DNA of 64,000 nucleotides from Klebsiella huaxiensis (GCF_003261575.2 NZ_CP036175.1:3224001-3288000), one strand, 5' to 3'. Shown: positions 34,772 to 44,080, counted from the stretch's first letter. Numbers and translations are program-made. The notes: a model not told the origin generated them from the sequence alone.

Positions 34772-35941
34772 TCAGGTGAGAGAATCGGGTGTATCGGCGC
34801 GCATCCACGCGCAAAGGTTTTTCAACATCGCCATACAGCGTTCCGTCTGGGAGATGCTGATATACTCGTCCGCCTTATGGCCCTGCTCCATGCTGCCCGG
34901 CCCGCAAATGAGCGTCGCAATGCCCGCCTCATCAAACAAGCCGCCTTCGGTACCGTAGGCAACTGTTGTGAAACTGTCGTTGCCGCACCACTGCGCCAGC
35001 CAGCGGGCAAAGTCCGACTGCGGGTCGCTCAACAGTCCCGGATAGTGACTCAGCTGCTGGAAACGGATATCGCAACTCTGCGCCACCTTGCGCATCGCCG
35101 GGAGAAGCTGCTCGCGGGCATAATCGCCCAGGGCGTCTGTCACCGACTGTGGTCGGGTGCCGGGCAAATAGCGGATTTCAAAATCAAACCAACAGGATTG
35201 CGGGACGATATTCAGCGCCGCGCCGCCGTGGAGGGTTCCCACCTGCAGCGTGCCCGATGGCGGGGAAAACCGGCTGTCCTGTTGCTGCGCGAAGCTTTCA
35301 CCCAGCGTATCCAGCCGGTTAATCAGCTTCGCCGCATAGCTGATCGCATTAACCCCTTGCGGAGCGTAAGCTGAGTGACAGGCGTGCCCTTCCACGCAGC
35401 AGCGCATGGCGAGTTTGCCTTTGTGCCCATAGACCGGACGCATTTCTGTCGGCTCGCCGATAATGCACAGCGCCGGTTTCTCAGCCGACGCGCGGAGAAA
35501 ATCCACCAGGCTACGCACGCCCAGACAGCCGACCTCCTCATCATAAGAAAACGCCAGATGCAGTGGCATTCGCAGCGGCGCGACAAGAAACGCCTCCAGC
35601 GATGCCAGCACGCAGGCGATAAACCCTTTCATATCCGCGCTGCCGCGACCGTAATAGCGCTCGTCGCGTTCGGTCAGCGCAAACGGCGGCACCGTCCACG
35701 GCTGGCCATCAACTGGCACCACGTCAGTATGGCCGGAGAGCATCACGCCGCCGGGACCCGACGGGCCGATTCGGGCATACAAGTTCGCTTTGCGCCCTTC
35801 GTCATCATAAAACAGCTGTGATGTTATGCCGCGCGCGTGTAAAAAGTCGGCGACCCAGGCAATCAGTGCCAGATTCGACTCGCGGCTGGTGGTATCAAAC
35901 GCCAACAGCTCTCCGAGGATCTCCCGTAGGCGATTACTCAT
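34772..35941 (-). CDS. M20 metallopeptidase, ArgE/DapE-like deacylase
   Basis: Zinc aminoacylase of 389 aa. Metal-binding motifs: MLSGHTDVVPVDG (His and Asp), GRGSADMKGF (bridging Asp), FSYDEEVGCLG (Glu-Glu pair) and a C-terminal CGPGSMEQGHKADEY (final His). The family removes acyl groups from N-acyl amino acids. Its start overlaps the DUF1028 stop by 8 nt (35934-35941), so the two are translationally coupled. True arginine synthesis is unlikely in this context; deacylation of an imported N-acyl amino acid is the simplest reading. Confidence 0.9.
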   Translation of the reverse strand: MSNRLREILGELLAFDTTSRESNLALIAWVADFLHARGITSQLFYDDEGRKANLYARIGPSGPGGVMLSGHTDVVPVDGQPWTVPPFALTERDERYYGRGSADMKGFIACVLASLEAFLVAPLRMPLHLAFSYDEEVGCLGVRSLVDFLRASAEKPALCIIGEPTEMRPVYGHKGKLAMRCCVEGHACHSAYAPQGVNAISYAAKLINRLDTLGESFAQQQDSRFSPPSGTLQVGTLHGGAALNIVPQSCWFDFEIRYLPGTRPQSVTDALGDYAREQLLPAMRKVAQSCDIRFQQLSHYPGLLSDPQSDFARWLAQWCGNDSFTTVAYGTEGGLFDEAGIATLICGPGSMEQGHKADEYISISQTERCMAMLKNLCAWMRADTPDSLT

Positions 35942-36608
35942 CGCCTGGCACCCCGTAGGTCGGCGCTTCACGCGGGTCCAGCGCGCGGGTGATGTACGCT
36001 TCCATTTGCGGCTCATAGGCCAGCCACAAGGCTTCCAGCGCCGTCACAGGGTCCTCCTCCGCCCAGTCCACGCGTAAATCAACGACTGGCCAGGCGTAAT
36101 CTTCCACCACTTTCAGCGCCGCCGAGTGCTCCGGCCCCGCTTCGCCGCCCGCGTCAATTCCCGCCTGCAGAGCCGTAATCAAACGGCTGGCCAGTTCACC
36201 GGTAGCACCTTCGAACGCCGCCGTCATAGCGATAATGACCTGCGGGTTGGCGAGCATATTTCCCGCCGCCACGCAGTTCTCTCCCTGCACCACCTGCCAG
36301 ATACCCAGCGTATGCTCACCGCTGAAAACGGCGCTTTCGCCGCTGGCGTCGATCACCACCACCTGGCGATAATCACTAAACCGGTCTTCGCCCAGCGCCT
36401 GCTTCAGGGCCTGCTCCGGGGGGAGCCCCGCTTCCAGTCCGGCAAGGATCTGCGGCCCAAGCGCGGGCAGCGTAATATTCTGGCTGGCTACCGCGCCAAC
36501 GCCAGGTAGCAGCCACGGGCAGCGAGCGCCGACGGCAATGCTCGACGAGCTAATCGCGATCCCTAGCTGACCTGACTCCGGGCACAAGGCGGAAATAGAA
36601 ATGGTCAT
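35934..36608 (-). CDS. DUF1028-family protein (Ntn-hydrolase-like)
   Basis: Protein of 224 aa with the DUF1028 features TISISALCPESGQLGIAISS at the N-terminus, VGARCPWLLPGVGAVASQN, and ENCVAAGNML in the middle. The family is predicted to have an N-terminal-nucleophile-like fold, and its members commonly sit next to RidA and M20 peptidase genes; the reaction is unknown. Overlaps the Rid-family gene by 4 nt upstream and the M20 gene by 8 nt downstream. Confidence 0.88.
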   Translation of the reverse strand: MTISISALCPESGQLGIAISSSSIAVGARCPWLLPGVGAVASQNITLPALGPQILAGLEAGLPPEQALKQALGEDRFSDYRQVVVIDASGESAVFSGEHTLGIWQVVQGENCVAAGNMLANPQVIIAMTAAFEGATGELASRLITALQAGIDAGGEAGPEHSAALKVVEDYAWPVVDLRVDWAEEDPVTALEALWLAYEPQMEAYITRALDPREAPTYGVPGDE

Positions 36609-37039
36609 AACGTCCCCTGTTCATTCCAGTCATCAGGTATCACCGCCGTGACATCAATTTCCATCAGCCACTGCGGCTGCGCGAGAGCCGACACCACCAC
36701 GCCGGTCGAAATCGGAAACACGCCTTTCAGCCATTTACCCACTTCCTGATACACCGGCTCGCGATACCGCGGGTCGATAAGGTAGGTCGTCGTTTTGACG
36801 ATATGCGTCAGATCGCTTCCGGCCTCTTCCAGCAGTTGCTTAACGTTTTTCATCGCCTGCTCCGCCTGAGCGCGCGGGTCGCCAAGACCCATCAGGTTGC
36901 CGTCAAAATCGGTTCCGACCTGGCCACGAACGTAAACGGTATTGCCTGCGCGAACCGCCTGGCACAGATCGTTGTTGAGCGTCTGATTCGGGTAAGTCTC
37001 TTTGGTGTTAAACATCCTAATGCGGGTATGTGTTGGCAT
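36605..37039 (-). CDS. RidA/YjgF-YER057c-UK114 family protein
   Basis: Protein of 144 aa in the Rid superfamily (VRGQVGTDFDGNLMG, AEQAMKNVKQLLEEAGSDL, VVVSALAQPQWLMEIDVTAV). In classical RidA an Arg in VARLP binds the carboxylate of the imine; here the aligned residue appears to be Leu (SALAQP), while the later Glu (MEIDV) remains. That pattern belongs to Rid subgroups without clear imine deaminase activity. I start at ATG 37039 because GAGGACG precedes it at 9 nt. Operon member. Confidence 0.88.
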   Translation of the reverse strand: MPTHTRIRMFNTKETYPNQTLNNDLCQAVRAGNTVYVRGQVGTDFDGNLMGLGDPRAQAEQAMKNVKQLLEEAGSDLTHIVKTTTYLIDPRYREPVYQEVGKWLKGVFPISTGVVVSALAQPQWLMEIDVTAVIPDDWNEQGTL

Positions 37040-37062
37040 ATTTTGCGTCCTCAAATCAGGCG

Positions 37063-38322
37063 TTAGCAGGAGGGTTGGTAGTGTTGATACTGGCGCTGAA
37101 TGGCAATTTGATCGGCAATATATTTTGCATCGTGCCAGACGCCCCAGATAAAGGTTGAGCCACGACGAGAAAGCCAGGGCAAGCCAAGGAAATAGACGCC
37201 GGGTTCGCTGGAGACACCGCGATGTTGCTGCGGACGCTGCTGTTCATTAAAGGCGTTCACCTTCAGCCAGCGATAATCGGTGGTATAGCCGGTAGCCCAG
37301 ATGATGCTGCGCACGCCCGCTTTTTGCAGGTCGAGTTCAGCGAGCGGTTGGGTCAGGCAATCAGGGTCGGGCAGGAAGAAGCGTGCCTCCGGCTCTTCTG
37401 GCAGTGTCAATCCGTTGCGGGCGATATAGTCATCGGCGGCATCGAGCAGCGCCAGATAGGAGGCGTCACCAAGGCGAATATTGTCCTCCAGATCGTCGCG
37501 GAAGAAGGCTTTACCCTCGGCAAAGGATTGGGTTTGGCCAACCAGGGTAATGCCCTGGTGCGCCAGTTGGCGAAAATCAACGGTATTTCCGCCCCGCGCG
37601 CCGCTGACCGCAATCGTCACGTGCTCTTTTCCAGGCTGGTTGGCTGGCGCATCCCACAGCCCTAATACTCCCAGCCACCAGCAAAAATCACGCTGACGAT
37701 AGCGGCGCGGCGGGCGATCGTGTGCGCCGACGGACAACCACACTGCGCGCCCTGCCCGGCGTAACTCATCAGCGATTTGCACGCCGGAAGAGCCTGCGCC
37801 AACCACCAGCACGCCGCCTTCCGGGAGCTGCTGCGGATTGTAATATTGCGCAGAATGAATCTGATGAACTGCGCTATCCTGCGGCGCGATAGCCGGGATC
37901 GTCGGGCGCTGGAATGGCCCGGTGGCGGCGACGATGCGCTGAGCCTCGATGATTCCCTGCGATGTCTCGACACGAAAGCCCGGACGCCTGTCTAAACGTT
38001 CAGCGCTGAATACCTCAACGCCGGTGCGTATCGGGGCATTAAACGTTTTGGCATAAGCGGCGAAGTAGTCGGCGATCTGCTCTTTGGCGACAAAACTGTC
38101 GGCGTCGCAGCCAGGAAATGTCATGCCGGGAAACCGATCGTGCCAGGCGGGTCCGTTGGCGACCAGCGAATCCCAGCGCCCGCTGCGCCAGGCCTCAGCG
38201 ATGCGTTTTTTTTCCAGCACCAGATGAGGAACGCCGTGATGGGTCAGATGCTCGCTCATCGCGACGCCTGCCTGTCCCGCGCCAACCACCAGGGTATCGA
38301 TTTCTGTAATCTGCTCTGTCAT
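37063..38322 (-). CDS. Flavin-containing monooxygenase (FMO/BVMO-like)
   Basis: FAD- and NAD(P)H-dependent oxygenase of 419 aa. FAD motif GAGQAGVAMSEHL near the N-terminus, second dinucleotide motif VVGAGSSGVQIADEL near 175, and IWATGYTTDYRWL late in the protein (the ATGY motif of class B monooxygenases). GAAGGA precedes the ATG at 38322; a TTG five codons upstream is an alternative. First gene of the minus-strand half-cluster; 23 nt before the Rid-family gene. Expected to oxygenate N, S or a carbonyl of the imported substrate. Confidence 0.9.
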   Translation of the reverse strand: MTEQITEIDTLVVGAGQAGVAMSEHLTHHGVPHLVLEKKRIAEAWRSGRWDSLVANGPAWHDRFPGMTFPGCDADSFVAKEQIADYFAAYAKTFNAPIRTGVEVFSAERLDRRPGFRVETSQGIIEAQRIVAATGPFQRPTIPAIAPQDSAVHQIHSAQYYNPQQLPEGGVLVVGAGSSGVQIADELRRAGRAVWLSVGAHDRPPRRYRQRDFCWWLGVLGLWDAPANQPGKEHVTIAVSGARGGNTVDFRQLAHQGITLVGQTQSFAEGKAFFRDDLEDNIRLGDASYLALLDAADDYIARNGLTLPEEPEARFFLPDPDCLTQPLAELDLQKAGVRSIIWATGYTTDYRWLKVNAFNEQQRPQQHRGVSSEPGVYFLGLPWLSRRGSTFIWGVWHDAKYIADQIAIQRQYQHYQPSC

Positions 38323-38491
38323 TTCTGTGTCCTTCAAGCACGGTTGTCCGGCTATTTGCCGGAATTGACAGAACTCAGGTTAAGTAAGCGTGATGAAATG
38401 GTAAAATATTATAAAACGTTCCTCTGAATAGAAATTTATGAGGCTATATAAACAATAAAAAATAATGCTTCCTGTTAGCCAAATAAAATAA

Positions 38492-39406
38492 TCAGACCTG
38501 ATGCGGCGTTAACTCAATGCTGCGACAATAATCCATAAAGAGCTGCGTCGGGCGCGTGGGTTCATTATTTGTCAGATGCGCCATAATTAATGTGGATGCC
38601 GGCATTTCATCGGCAATATCCAGCTGCACCAGTTTTTCACCATCATAGGTTATATCGCAAAGCGGGCGGGTAACCAGTACCGAAAAGCCTAATCCCTGCC
38701 CGACCATGCAGCGTACCATTTCAATAGATGGCGAACTGTAGGCGACTTCCGGGTGATAACCTTTCTCTTTAAATATCGAGACAAAATAGTTTTTGCTGGG
38801 AACCGCATCGAGCAAAATCATCGGTTCCCGGCTTAACTCCTGTAGCGTGACGCATTTTTTCTGCGCCAGCGGATGAGACGCAGGCAACAAAGCATAAGGT
38901 TTATGCGGCGCATTCAGCAGCTCTTTATGAATGGAGTGCCCTAATTCCAGATCGTAGACCAGCGCCAGATCAAATCGTCCACGGTGCAGGCCATGCATCA
39001 GTTCGTGCTGTTCGCCATCGTAAAGCTGGAGCGTGATTTCGGGATACATTTTTTTAAACCCGGCCACCAGCTTTGGCATATACAACGGCGCAACGGATTC
39101 AAAGCAACCTACAGAAATAGTCCCGGAAACCAGCTCTTTATCCGCCCGCGAATTCTGTTCAAACTCATACGACAGCCGCAGTAGCTCTTTAGCTTTATCG
39201 TAGAAACGCCGTCCGCCAGAGGTCAGGGAAACGCCCTGCGCATGATGGCGGATAAACAACTGCTGGTCGAAAGTGCTTTCAAGGTTTTTAATCGCAATCG
39301 AGATTGATGGCTGAGCAATGTGCAGCTGGCGGGAGGCCTCGGCAATACTCTCCGTTTCCACCACCGTCACGAAATACTTTAGCTGTTTGAGGGTAAATCG
39401 GTTCAT
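38492..39406 (-). CDS. LysR-family regulator of the catabolic cluster
   Basis: LysR protein of 304 aa: HTH at about 2-60 (TLKQLKYFVTVVETESIAEASRQLHIAQPSISIAIKNLE, split) and effector domain with SGTISVGCFESVAPLYMPKLV. Located between the minus-strand enzyme genes and the plus-strand transporter genes, so it is the obvious candidate regulator for both. I start at ATG 39406 (GGTGA upstream, canonical LysR N-terminus). Confidence 0.9.
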   Translation of the reverse strand: MNRFTLKQLKYFVTVVETESIAEASRQLHIAQPSISIAIKNLESTFDQQLFIRHHAQGVSLTSGGRRFYDKAKELLRLSYEFEQNSRADKELVSGTISVGCFESVAPLYMPKLVAGFKKMYPEITLQLYDGEQHELMHGLHRGRFDLALVYDLELGHSIHKELLNAPHKPYALLPASHPLAQKKCVTLQELSREPMILLDAVPSKNYFVSIFKEKGYHPEVAYSSPSIEMVRCMVGQGLGFSVLVTRPLCDITYDGEKLVQLDIADEMPASTLIMAHLTNNEPTRPTQLFMDYCRSIELTPHQV

Positions 39407-39892
39407 AGCGTCACCATTGATAAAATATTGTCTTACTGCAATCAGGCTTAGTTTTCCGATATGCAACCTGCAAGCCTCGTGCCATACCGATTTTGATTAA
39501 AATATTGATTAGCCAGTCACTAACTCTATTTCTTCGCTTCTTATTTCTCGGGCGACATTTACCGAATTGCACCATAACGTCTCGCACTGCACCTTATTGG
39601 CCCACTACGCGCCCCAATATTGCGCAAACTCTCATTTCAGTGGAAATTCAGTTTAAAAATAACAGTGATTGTTTTTAAGTTGTTTCAAAGCTGTTTCTCA
39701 TTAATTGCGTTAAATTACTTAAGGTTAATATTGCTGTATAGTTTTTTTAAACTTAAAGACCAAAAATTTACTAATTGCCTCCAGTGGAATACTGCCAGCA
39801 TAGTGTCATTGCAATATGAACGCTGGCGACTCCCCATTTTAGAACATTGGAATCGCCTTAATTTCCGTTAATGATGGCGAGTGAAATAGCCC
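39407..39892. other. Divergent control region of the catabolic cluster
   Basis: Non-coding, 486 nt, AT-rich in its right half. It contains the LysR promoter and the start of the transporter operon. Two copies of TGCACC (about 39567 and 39588) are suggestive of half operators but do not form a convincing NtrC or LysR palindrome. No promoter assigned. Confidence 0.45.
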
Positions 39893-41413
39893 ATGACGTT
39901 TAACTGGAACTATATGTTAAGCCTGCTCAGCGATGTCGACTTTTGGCAGGCCACCTGGACCGTCATCAAATTAAGTTTGCTGACCTGGGCTTTCAGTATT
40001 GTGCTGGGATTTATTCTGGCGCTGGCAAAACAGTCGCCGCGCAAGCTGTTTAATGTGCCTGCCCGCCTCTATATCTGGCTGTTTCGCAGTATGCCGCTGC
40101 TGGTGCTGCTGATTTTTGTCTACAACATGCCCCAGGCGCTGCCGTCATTTGCGCCGGTGCTGAACGACCCGTTCTGGGCCGGGCTTCTGGCGATGGTACT
40201 TAGCGAGGCAGCCTACATCGCTGAAATCCATCGCGGCGGGCTGCTGTCAATCCCGAAAGGGCAAAGCGAAGCCGCCCGCGCGCTCGGGCTGCGCTATGCC
40301 GGAACCCAGTGGCGGGTGGTGATCCCGCAGGCGCTGCGCGTCGCCCTGCCTGCATTGGCCAATGAGTATATTGCCATCGTCAAGCTCAGCTCGCTGGTAT
40401 CGGTCATCTCTCTGACCGAAATCTTAATGGTCGGCCAGCGCCTCTATTCGCAGAATTTCCTGGTGATGGAGACCATGGCGGCGGTGGCGTTTTATTACAT
40501 CCTGATCGTCACGGTCTTTGATTTCCTGCTCAAACGCCTGGAAACCTGGCTCGATGTCACTCAGCGCAAAACCACGCGCCCGGTGGATGAGGAAATGCAG
40601 CGACTGGCGACGGTCCGGCGTCCGGCGATGGCCCGCAGCGTCAGCGTGGCGCAGGAACCCGCGCTACAGGCCTCAAAACTGCATAAAGCCTATAACAATG
40701 TCGAAGTGCTGGGCGCGGTCAGCCTGCAAATTCAGCCCGGTGAGGTGGTTTCCGTAATCGGCCCGTCTGGTTCCGGTAAAACGACGCTGATTCGCCTGCT
40801 AAACGGCCTTGAGCAGATCGATAACGGCGAGATCAAAATCAACGGACAACCTTTTATTCACCTGGATCGACAGGGACAACAGAAACCGCGTTTTATGGAG
40901 AACAGCGAACATCGCCAGAATATCGGCATGGTATTCCAGAGCTTCAACCTGTTCCCCCACCTGACCGTTCTCGACAACCTGCTGCTGGCGCCGCGCTATC
41001 ACCATCTGGCCAGCGAAAGCGAGCTGAAACAGCACGCCTGCGAACTGCTGCATAAAGTCGGCATGCTGGAACACACGTGGAAGTATCCGCATCAGCTTTC
41101 CGGCGGCCAGCAGCAGCGGGTGGCGATTGCCCGCGCGCTGATGATGCGCCCGCAAATTATGCTGTTTGATGAACCCACCTCGGCGCTGGATCCGGAAAAA
41201 GTTAACGAGGTGCTACAGGTTATCGAATCGCTGGCTCATGAAGGCATCACCATGGTGATCGTCACCCATGAGATGAACTTTGCCTTCAAGGTTTCCGACC
41301 GAATTGTGTTTATGGAAAAAGGTCGCGTGGTCTGCGACGACACGCCTGCGGCAATGCGCGACGGCCAACACCCGCGCGTGGATGCCTTCCTGAAAGATGT
41401 CTCTTTGGCTTAA
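39893..41413 (+). CDS. Amino-acid ABC transporter, permease-ATPase fusion
   Basis: Natural fusion of 506 aa. Residues 1-225 are a HisM/GlnP-type permease with several TM segments and the EAA loop (GQSEAARALGLRYAGTQWRVVIPQALR, split). Residues about 256-506 are the ATPase: Walker A GPSGSGKTT (from 290), signature LSGGQQQR, Walker B LFDEPTSALD and the H-loop VTHEM. Usually these are two genes. With the binding protein at 42337 it makes a polar-amino-acid-type importer. First gene of the plus-strand half. Confidence 0.93.
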   Translation: MTFNWNYMLSLLSDVDFWQATWTVIKLSLLTWAFSIVLGFILALAKQSPRKLFNVPARLYIWLFRSMPLLVLLIFVYNMPQALPSFAPVLNDPFWAGLLAMVLSEAAYIAEIHRGGLLSIPKGQSEAARALGLRYAGTQWRVVIPQALRVALPALANEYIAIVKLSSLVSVISLTEILMVGQRLYSQNFLVMETMAAVAFYYILIVTVFDFLLKRLETWLDVTQRKTTRPVDEEMQRLATVRRPAMARSVSVAQEPALQASKLHKAYNNVEVLGAVSLQIQPGEVVSVIGPSGSGKTTLIRLLNGLEQIDNGEIKINGQPFIHLDRQGQQKPRFMENSEHRQNIGMVFQSFNLFPHLTVLDNLLLAPRYHHLASESELKQHACELLHKVGMLEHTWKYPHQLSGGQQQRVAIARALMMRPQIMLFDEPTSALDPEKVNEVLQVIESLAHEGITMVIVTHEMNFAFKVSDRIVFMEKGRVVCDDTPAAMRDGQHPRVDAFLKDVSLA

Positions 41414-41440
41414 CGCCTCCGTTCCTCAAAGGAGAAGATT

Positions 41441-42313
41441 ATGATTGCGCAGTGGCAAATCGAACAGTTTCATCAGCAGGGTTTTCTGGTCGTCGAAGAG
41501 GTGCTTAACGCAGAGGAAGTCGCCCTGTTGCAAGCCGATTTCGACGCCTGGGTCGAAGAGAGTCGGCAGCATAGCAAAGTCTGGGGGGAAACTCTCGACG
41601 GTCGACCGCGTTTCGATCTGGAAAGCGATCACGCGGCCCACCACCCTTCGCTGCGCCGGGTAAGTTCACCCACGGAGATTTCCGCCGCCTATCGCCACGC
41701 CGCGCTAGATTCAAAGATGGCGGCGATTGCCGGTCAGCTTATCGGCGGCAGCGGAACGCGTTTTCATCACAGCAAAATAAACTCCAAACTGCCGCACACC
41801 GCAACGCAGGTAAAATGGCATCAGGATTTTCTGTTTACCCCGCACAGTAACGACGACATCATCACCGCCCTGCTAATGGTCAGTGAAGTGACGCCGGAAA
41901 ATGGCCCGCTCAACGTGGTGCCGGGCAGCCATAAGGGACCGCTGTGGTCCCACTGGCAAAACGCGCGCTTTACCGGCTCGGTGGACCCGCAGGTTGAAGC
42001 GGCCCACTGCCAACAGCCGCAAGCCTGTTTTGGGCCATCGGGATCGGTATGTTTTATGCACACTCGCCTTCTCCACGCCTCCAGCCCGAATGAAACCGAC
42101 CTGCCGCGTACGCTGTTTATCAGCGTGTATGCCGCAGAAGACGCCCTGCCGTATGGCGAAAATCCGCTGCCCAGCATTCATGCCGGGCAGATGGTTGCCG
42201 GTGAAGAGAGCGGCCTGGTGCGCAGTACCGTTAATCATTTACGCCTGCCGCAAAAACCGCGCGGTGCATCCTTTTTCGTTCAGCAGGCCGGTACCGATCG
42301 CGCCAGCATGTAA
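41441..42313 (+). CDS. Phytanoyl-CoA dioxygenase (PhyH) family protein, copy 2
   Basis: Fe(II)/2-oxoglutarate oxygenase of 290 aa: HxD in VKWHQDFLFTPH (about 128-131), distal His in CFMHTRLLHASSPN and Arg in LPRTLFISVY. Similar in fold to the product at 33933-34748 but clearly diverged, so the two likely act on different intermediates. AAAGGAG precedes the ATG; 27 nt after the transporter fusion and 23 nt before the binding protein, thus part of the same operon. Confidence 0.87.
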   Translation: MIAQWQIEQFHQQGFLVVEEVLNAEEVALLQADFDAWVEESRQHSKVWGETLDGRPRFDLESDHAAHHPSLRRVSSPTEISAAYRHAALDSKMAAIAGQLIGGSGTRFHHSKINSKLPHTATQVKWHQDFLFTPHSNDDIITALLMVSEVTPENGPLNVVPGSHKGPLWSHWQNARFTGSVDPQVEAAHCQQPQACFGPSGSVCFMHTRLLHASSPNETDLPRTLFISVYAAEDALPYGENPLPSIHAGQMVAGEESGLVRSTVNHLRLPQKPRGASFFVQQAGTDRASM

Positions 42314-42336
42314 TTTGCCCACTCCCAGGAGGTTGT

Positions 42337-43167
42337 ATGAAACGTATTAATGCTTTGCGCCCTGCTGCCCTGCTCCTTTGCGCCACCGGAGCCCTGGCGT
42401 CCTTTAGCACGCAGGCCTTCCAGCAGCCTGGAAAAATCACCGCGGGTTCAGATATGACCTTTTTCCCGTATGAATATATGGAAAACAACAAACCCGCCGG
42501 ATTCGACATCGAGTTCCTTGCCGGACTGGCGAAAACTATGGGCCGCGAGGCGGTGAATATTGATACCCGTTTTCCGAATTTAATTCCGGGCTTACAGGGC
42601 GGGCGTTTTGATATCACCAACTCGTCGATGTACATCACCGCCGAACGTCTGAAGGTTATCGATATGGTGCCCTATCTGAAGAGCGGCGAAGCAATCCTCG
42701 CGCTGAAAGGCAGTGATTATCAGCCGAAAACGCCGGAAGAGTTTTGCGGCCACAAAATTGGCTCCATGGGAGCCACCTCATGGCTGGCGCAATTGCAAAA
42801 GCTCTCCACTGATTACTGCGTGAAAAAGGGCCTGAAGCCGATTGCGCTCAGTGAATACACCACCGACCCGCAAACCACTCAGGCGTTGCTGTCGCGGGCG
42901 GTAGAGGCGCAAATCACCGATGCGGCGGTGGCGCGCGGTGTCATTGATAAGCTTGGCGAGCGGGTGATTATCTCATCGGAAACCCTGATTTACCCGGTGC
43001 TGAACGGTTTTGGGGTGAAAAAAGGCAACAGTGAGGTGAAAACCGCACTGGAGGAAGGCCTGAAGAAATACAGCGCCACGCCGGAATACGCTGCGTTGCT
43101 GAAGAAATACAACTTCCAGGCACCAACGAAAGAGGATCTGCAAACCCTGATGCCAAAAGCGGAGTAA
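42337..43167 (+). CDS. ABC transporter substrate-binding protein (family 3)
   Basis: Periplasmic binding protein of 276 aa. Signal sequence KRINALRPAALLLCATGALASFSTQA, then ITAGSDMTFFPYEYMENNKPAGFDIEFLAGLAK (split), the SBP_bac_3 N-lobe with the FDIE motif, and GGRFDITNSSMYITAERL. Family members bind polar amino acids or opine-like compounds. AGGAGG sits before the ATG. It partners the permease-ATPase fusion upstream. Confidence 0.92.
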   Translation: MKRINALRPAALLLCATGALASFSTQAFQQPGKITAGSDMTFFPYEYMENNKPAGFDIEFLAGLAKTMGREAVNIDTRFPNLIPGLQGGRFDITNSSMYITAERLKVIDMVPYLKSGEAILALKGSDYQPKTPEEFCGHKIGSMGATSWLAQLQKLSTDYCVKKGLKPIALSEYTTDPQTTQALLSRAVEAQITDAAVARGVIDKLGERVIISSETLIYPVLNGFGVKKGNSEVKTALEEGLKKYSATPEYAALLKKYNFQAPTKEDLQTLMPKAE

Positions 43168-43171
43168 TTAT

Positions 43172-43903
43172 ATGGCCCGGTCTTATGAAGAACAGACGCG
43201 TATCGACCTGGCGGCAACCTTTCGCATCATCGCCCATCTCGGGATGCACGAGGCGGTGGCCAACCACTTTAGCGCGGCCATCTCGGCGGACGGCAAAAAG
43301 TTCCTGCTGAACCCGAAGTGGAAACACTTTTCGCGGATCCGCGCCAGCGATCTACTGCTGCTGGATGCTGATGATAAAACCTGCGCCCATCGGGCGGACG
43401 TAGACGCCACGGCGTGGGCGATTCACGGGCAAATCCACCAGCGTCTACCGGAGGTGCGGGTGGTGCTGCACCTGCATCCGGTTTACACCACCAGCGTGGC
43501 TTGCCTGGAGACGCCGCATATCCCACCGGTCGATCAGAATACAGCGCGCTACTTTAACCGCGTTGCCGTCGATACGCTTTATGGCGGCATGGCAGACACC
43601 ACGGCGGAAGGCGCCCGACTGGCATCGCTGCTGGCCGATAAGCGCCGACTGCTGATGGGCAACCACGGCGTGCTGGTAACCGCCACGTCTATTGGCGAGG
43701 CATTCGATGATATCTGGACGCTGGAGCGCGCCTGCCAGATTCTGGTGACCGCCTGGTCAACGGGGCAGCCGCTGAAGCAACTCTCTGATGAGGTGGCGGA
43801 GAAAACCGCTCAGGATTGGGAGGGTATCGCCGACTTTTCACGTCAGCATTTCGAAGAGATGAAGCAGAAAATGATCGACGCCGATCCGTCGTTGCTGGAC
43901 TGA
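43172..43903 (+). CDS. Class II aldolase/adducin-domain protein
   Basis: Zinc-dependent aldolase-fold protein of 243 aa: GMHEAVANHFSAAI, HLHPVYTTSVACLE (the HxH metal ligands near 93-95), and LLMGNHGVLVTATSI with the third His. Family members cleave sugar phosphates or decarboxylate/aldol-cleave small hydroxy acids. It starts 4 nt after the binding protein; last gene of the transporter operon. A retro-aldol step on a hydroxylated product of the PhyH enzymes would fit. Confidence 0.88.
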   Translation: MARSYEEQTRIDLAATFRIIAHLGMHEAVANHFSAAISADGKKFLLNPKWKHFSRIRASDLLLLDADDKTCAHRADVDATAWAIHGQIHQRLPEVRVVLHLHPVYTTSVACLETPHIPPVDQNTARYFNRVAVDTLYGGMADTTAEGARLASLLADKRRLLMGNHGVLVTATSIGEAFDDIWTLERACQILVTAWSTGQPLKQLSDEVAEKTAQDWEGIADFSRQHFEEMKQKMIDADPSLLD

Positions 43904-43924
43904 CGGCTTATTCCCGGAGAAAGG

Positions 43925-44073
43925 CGCCCGGTGGCGGCTGGCGCCTTACCGGGCCTACGGGGTCGTGCCGGATTCGAGGCGCCGAGCCGTGGGTTTTGCC
44001 ACCGACCTGACGACAGAATCCGCTAATTGCGCGCGTTTGTAACCCCGGTAAGGCGTTAGCCGCCACCGGGGAA
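43925..44073. repeat. REP elements between island and feaB
   Basis: A REP unit GCCCGGTGGCGGCTGGCGCC TTACCGGGCCTAC at 43926-43958 and an inverted one CCCCGGTAAGGCGTTAGCC GCCACCGGGG at 44043-44072, separated by about 85 nt. Marks the right border between the catabolic cluster and the backbone gene feaB. Confidence 0.85.
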
Positions 44074-44080
44074 AATACCG

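Noticed and set aside
39407..39892. Sigma-54/NtrC-type promoter for the ABC transporter operon
   Set aside because: TGCACC half-sites and one GG-N10-GC pair are present but none matches the full consensus well enough.
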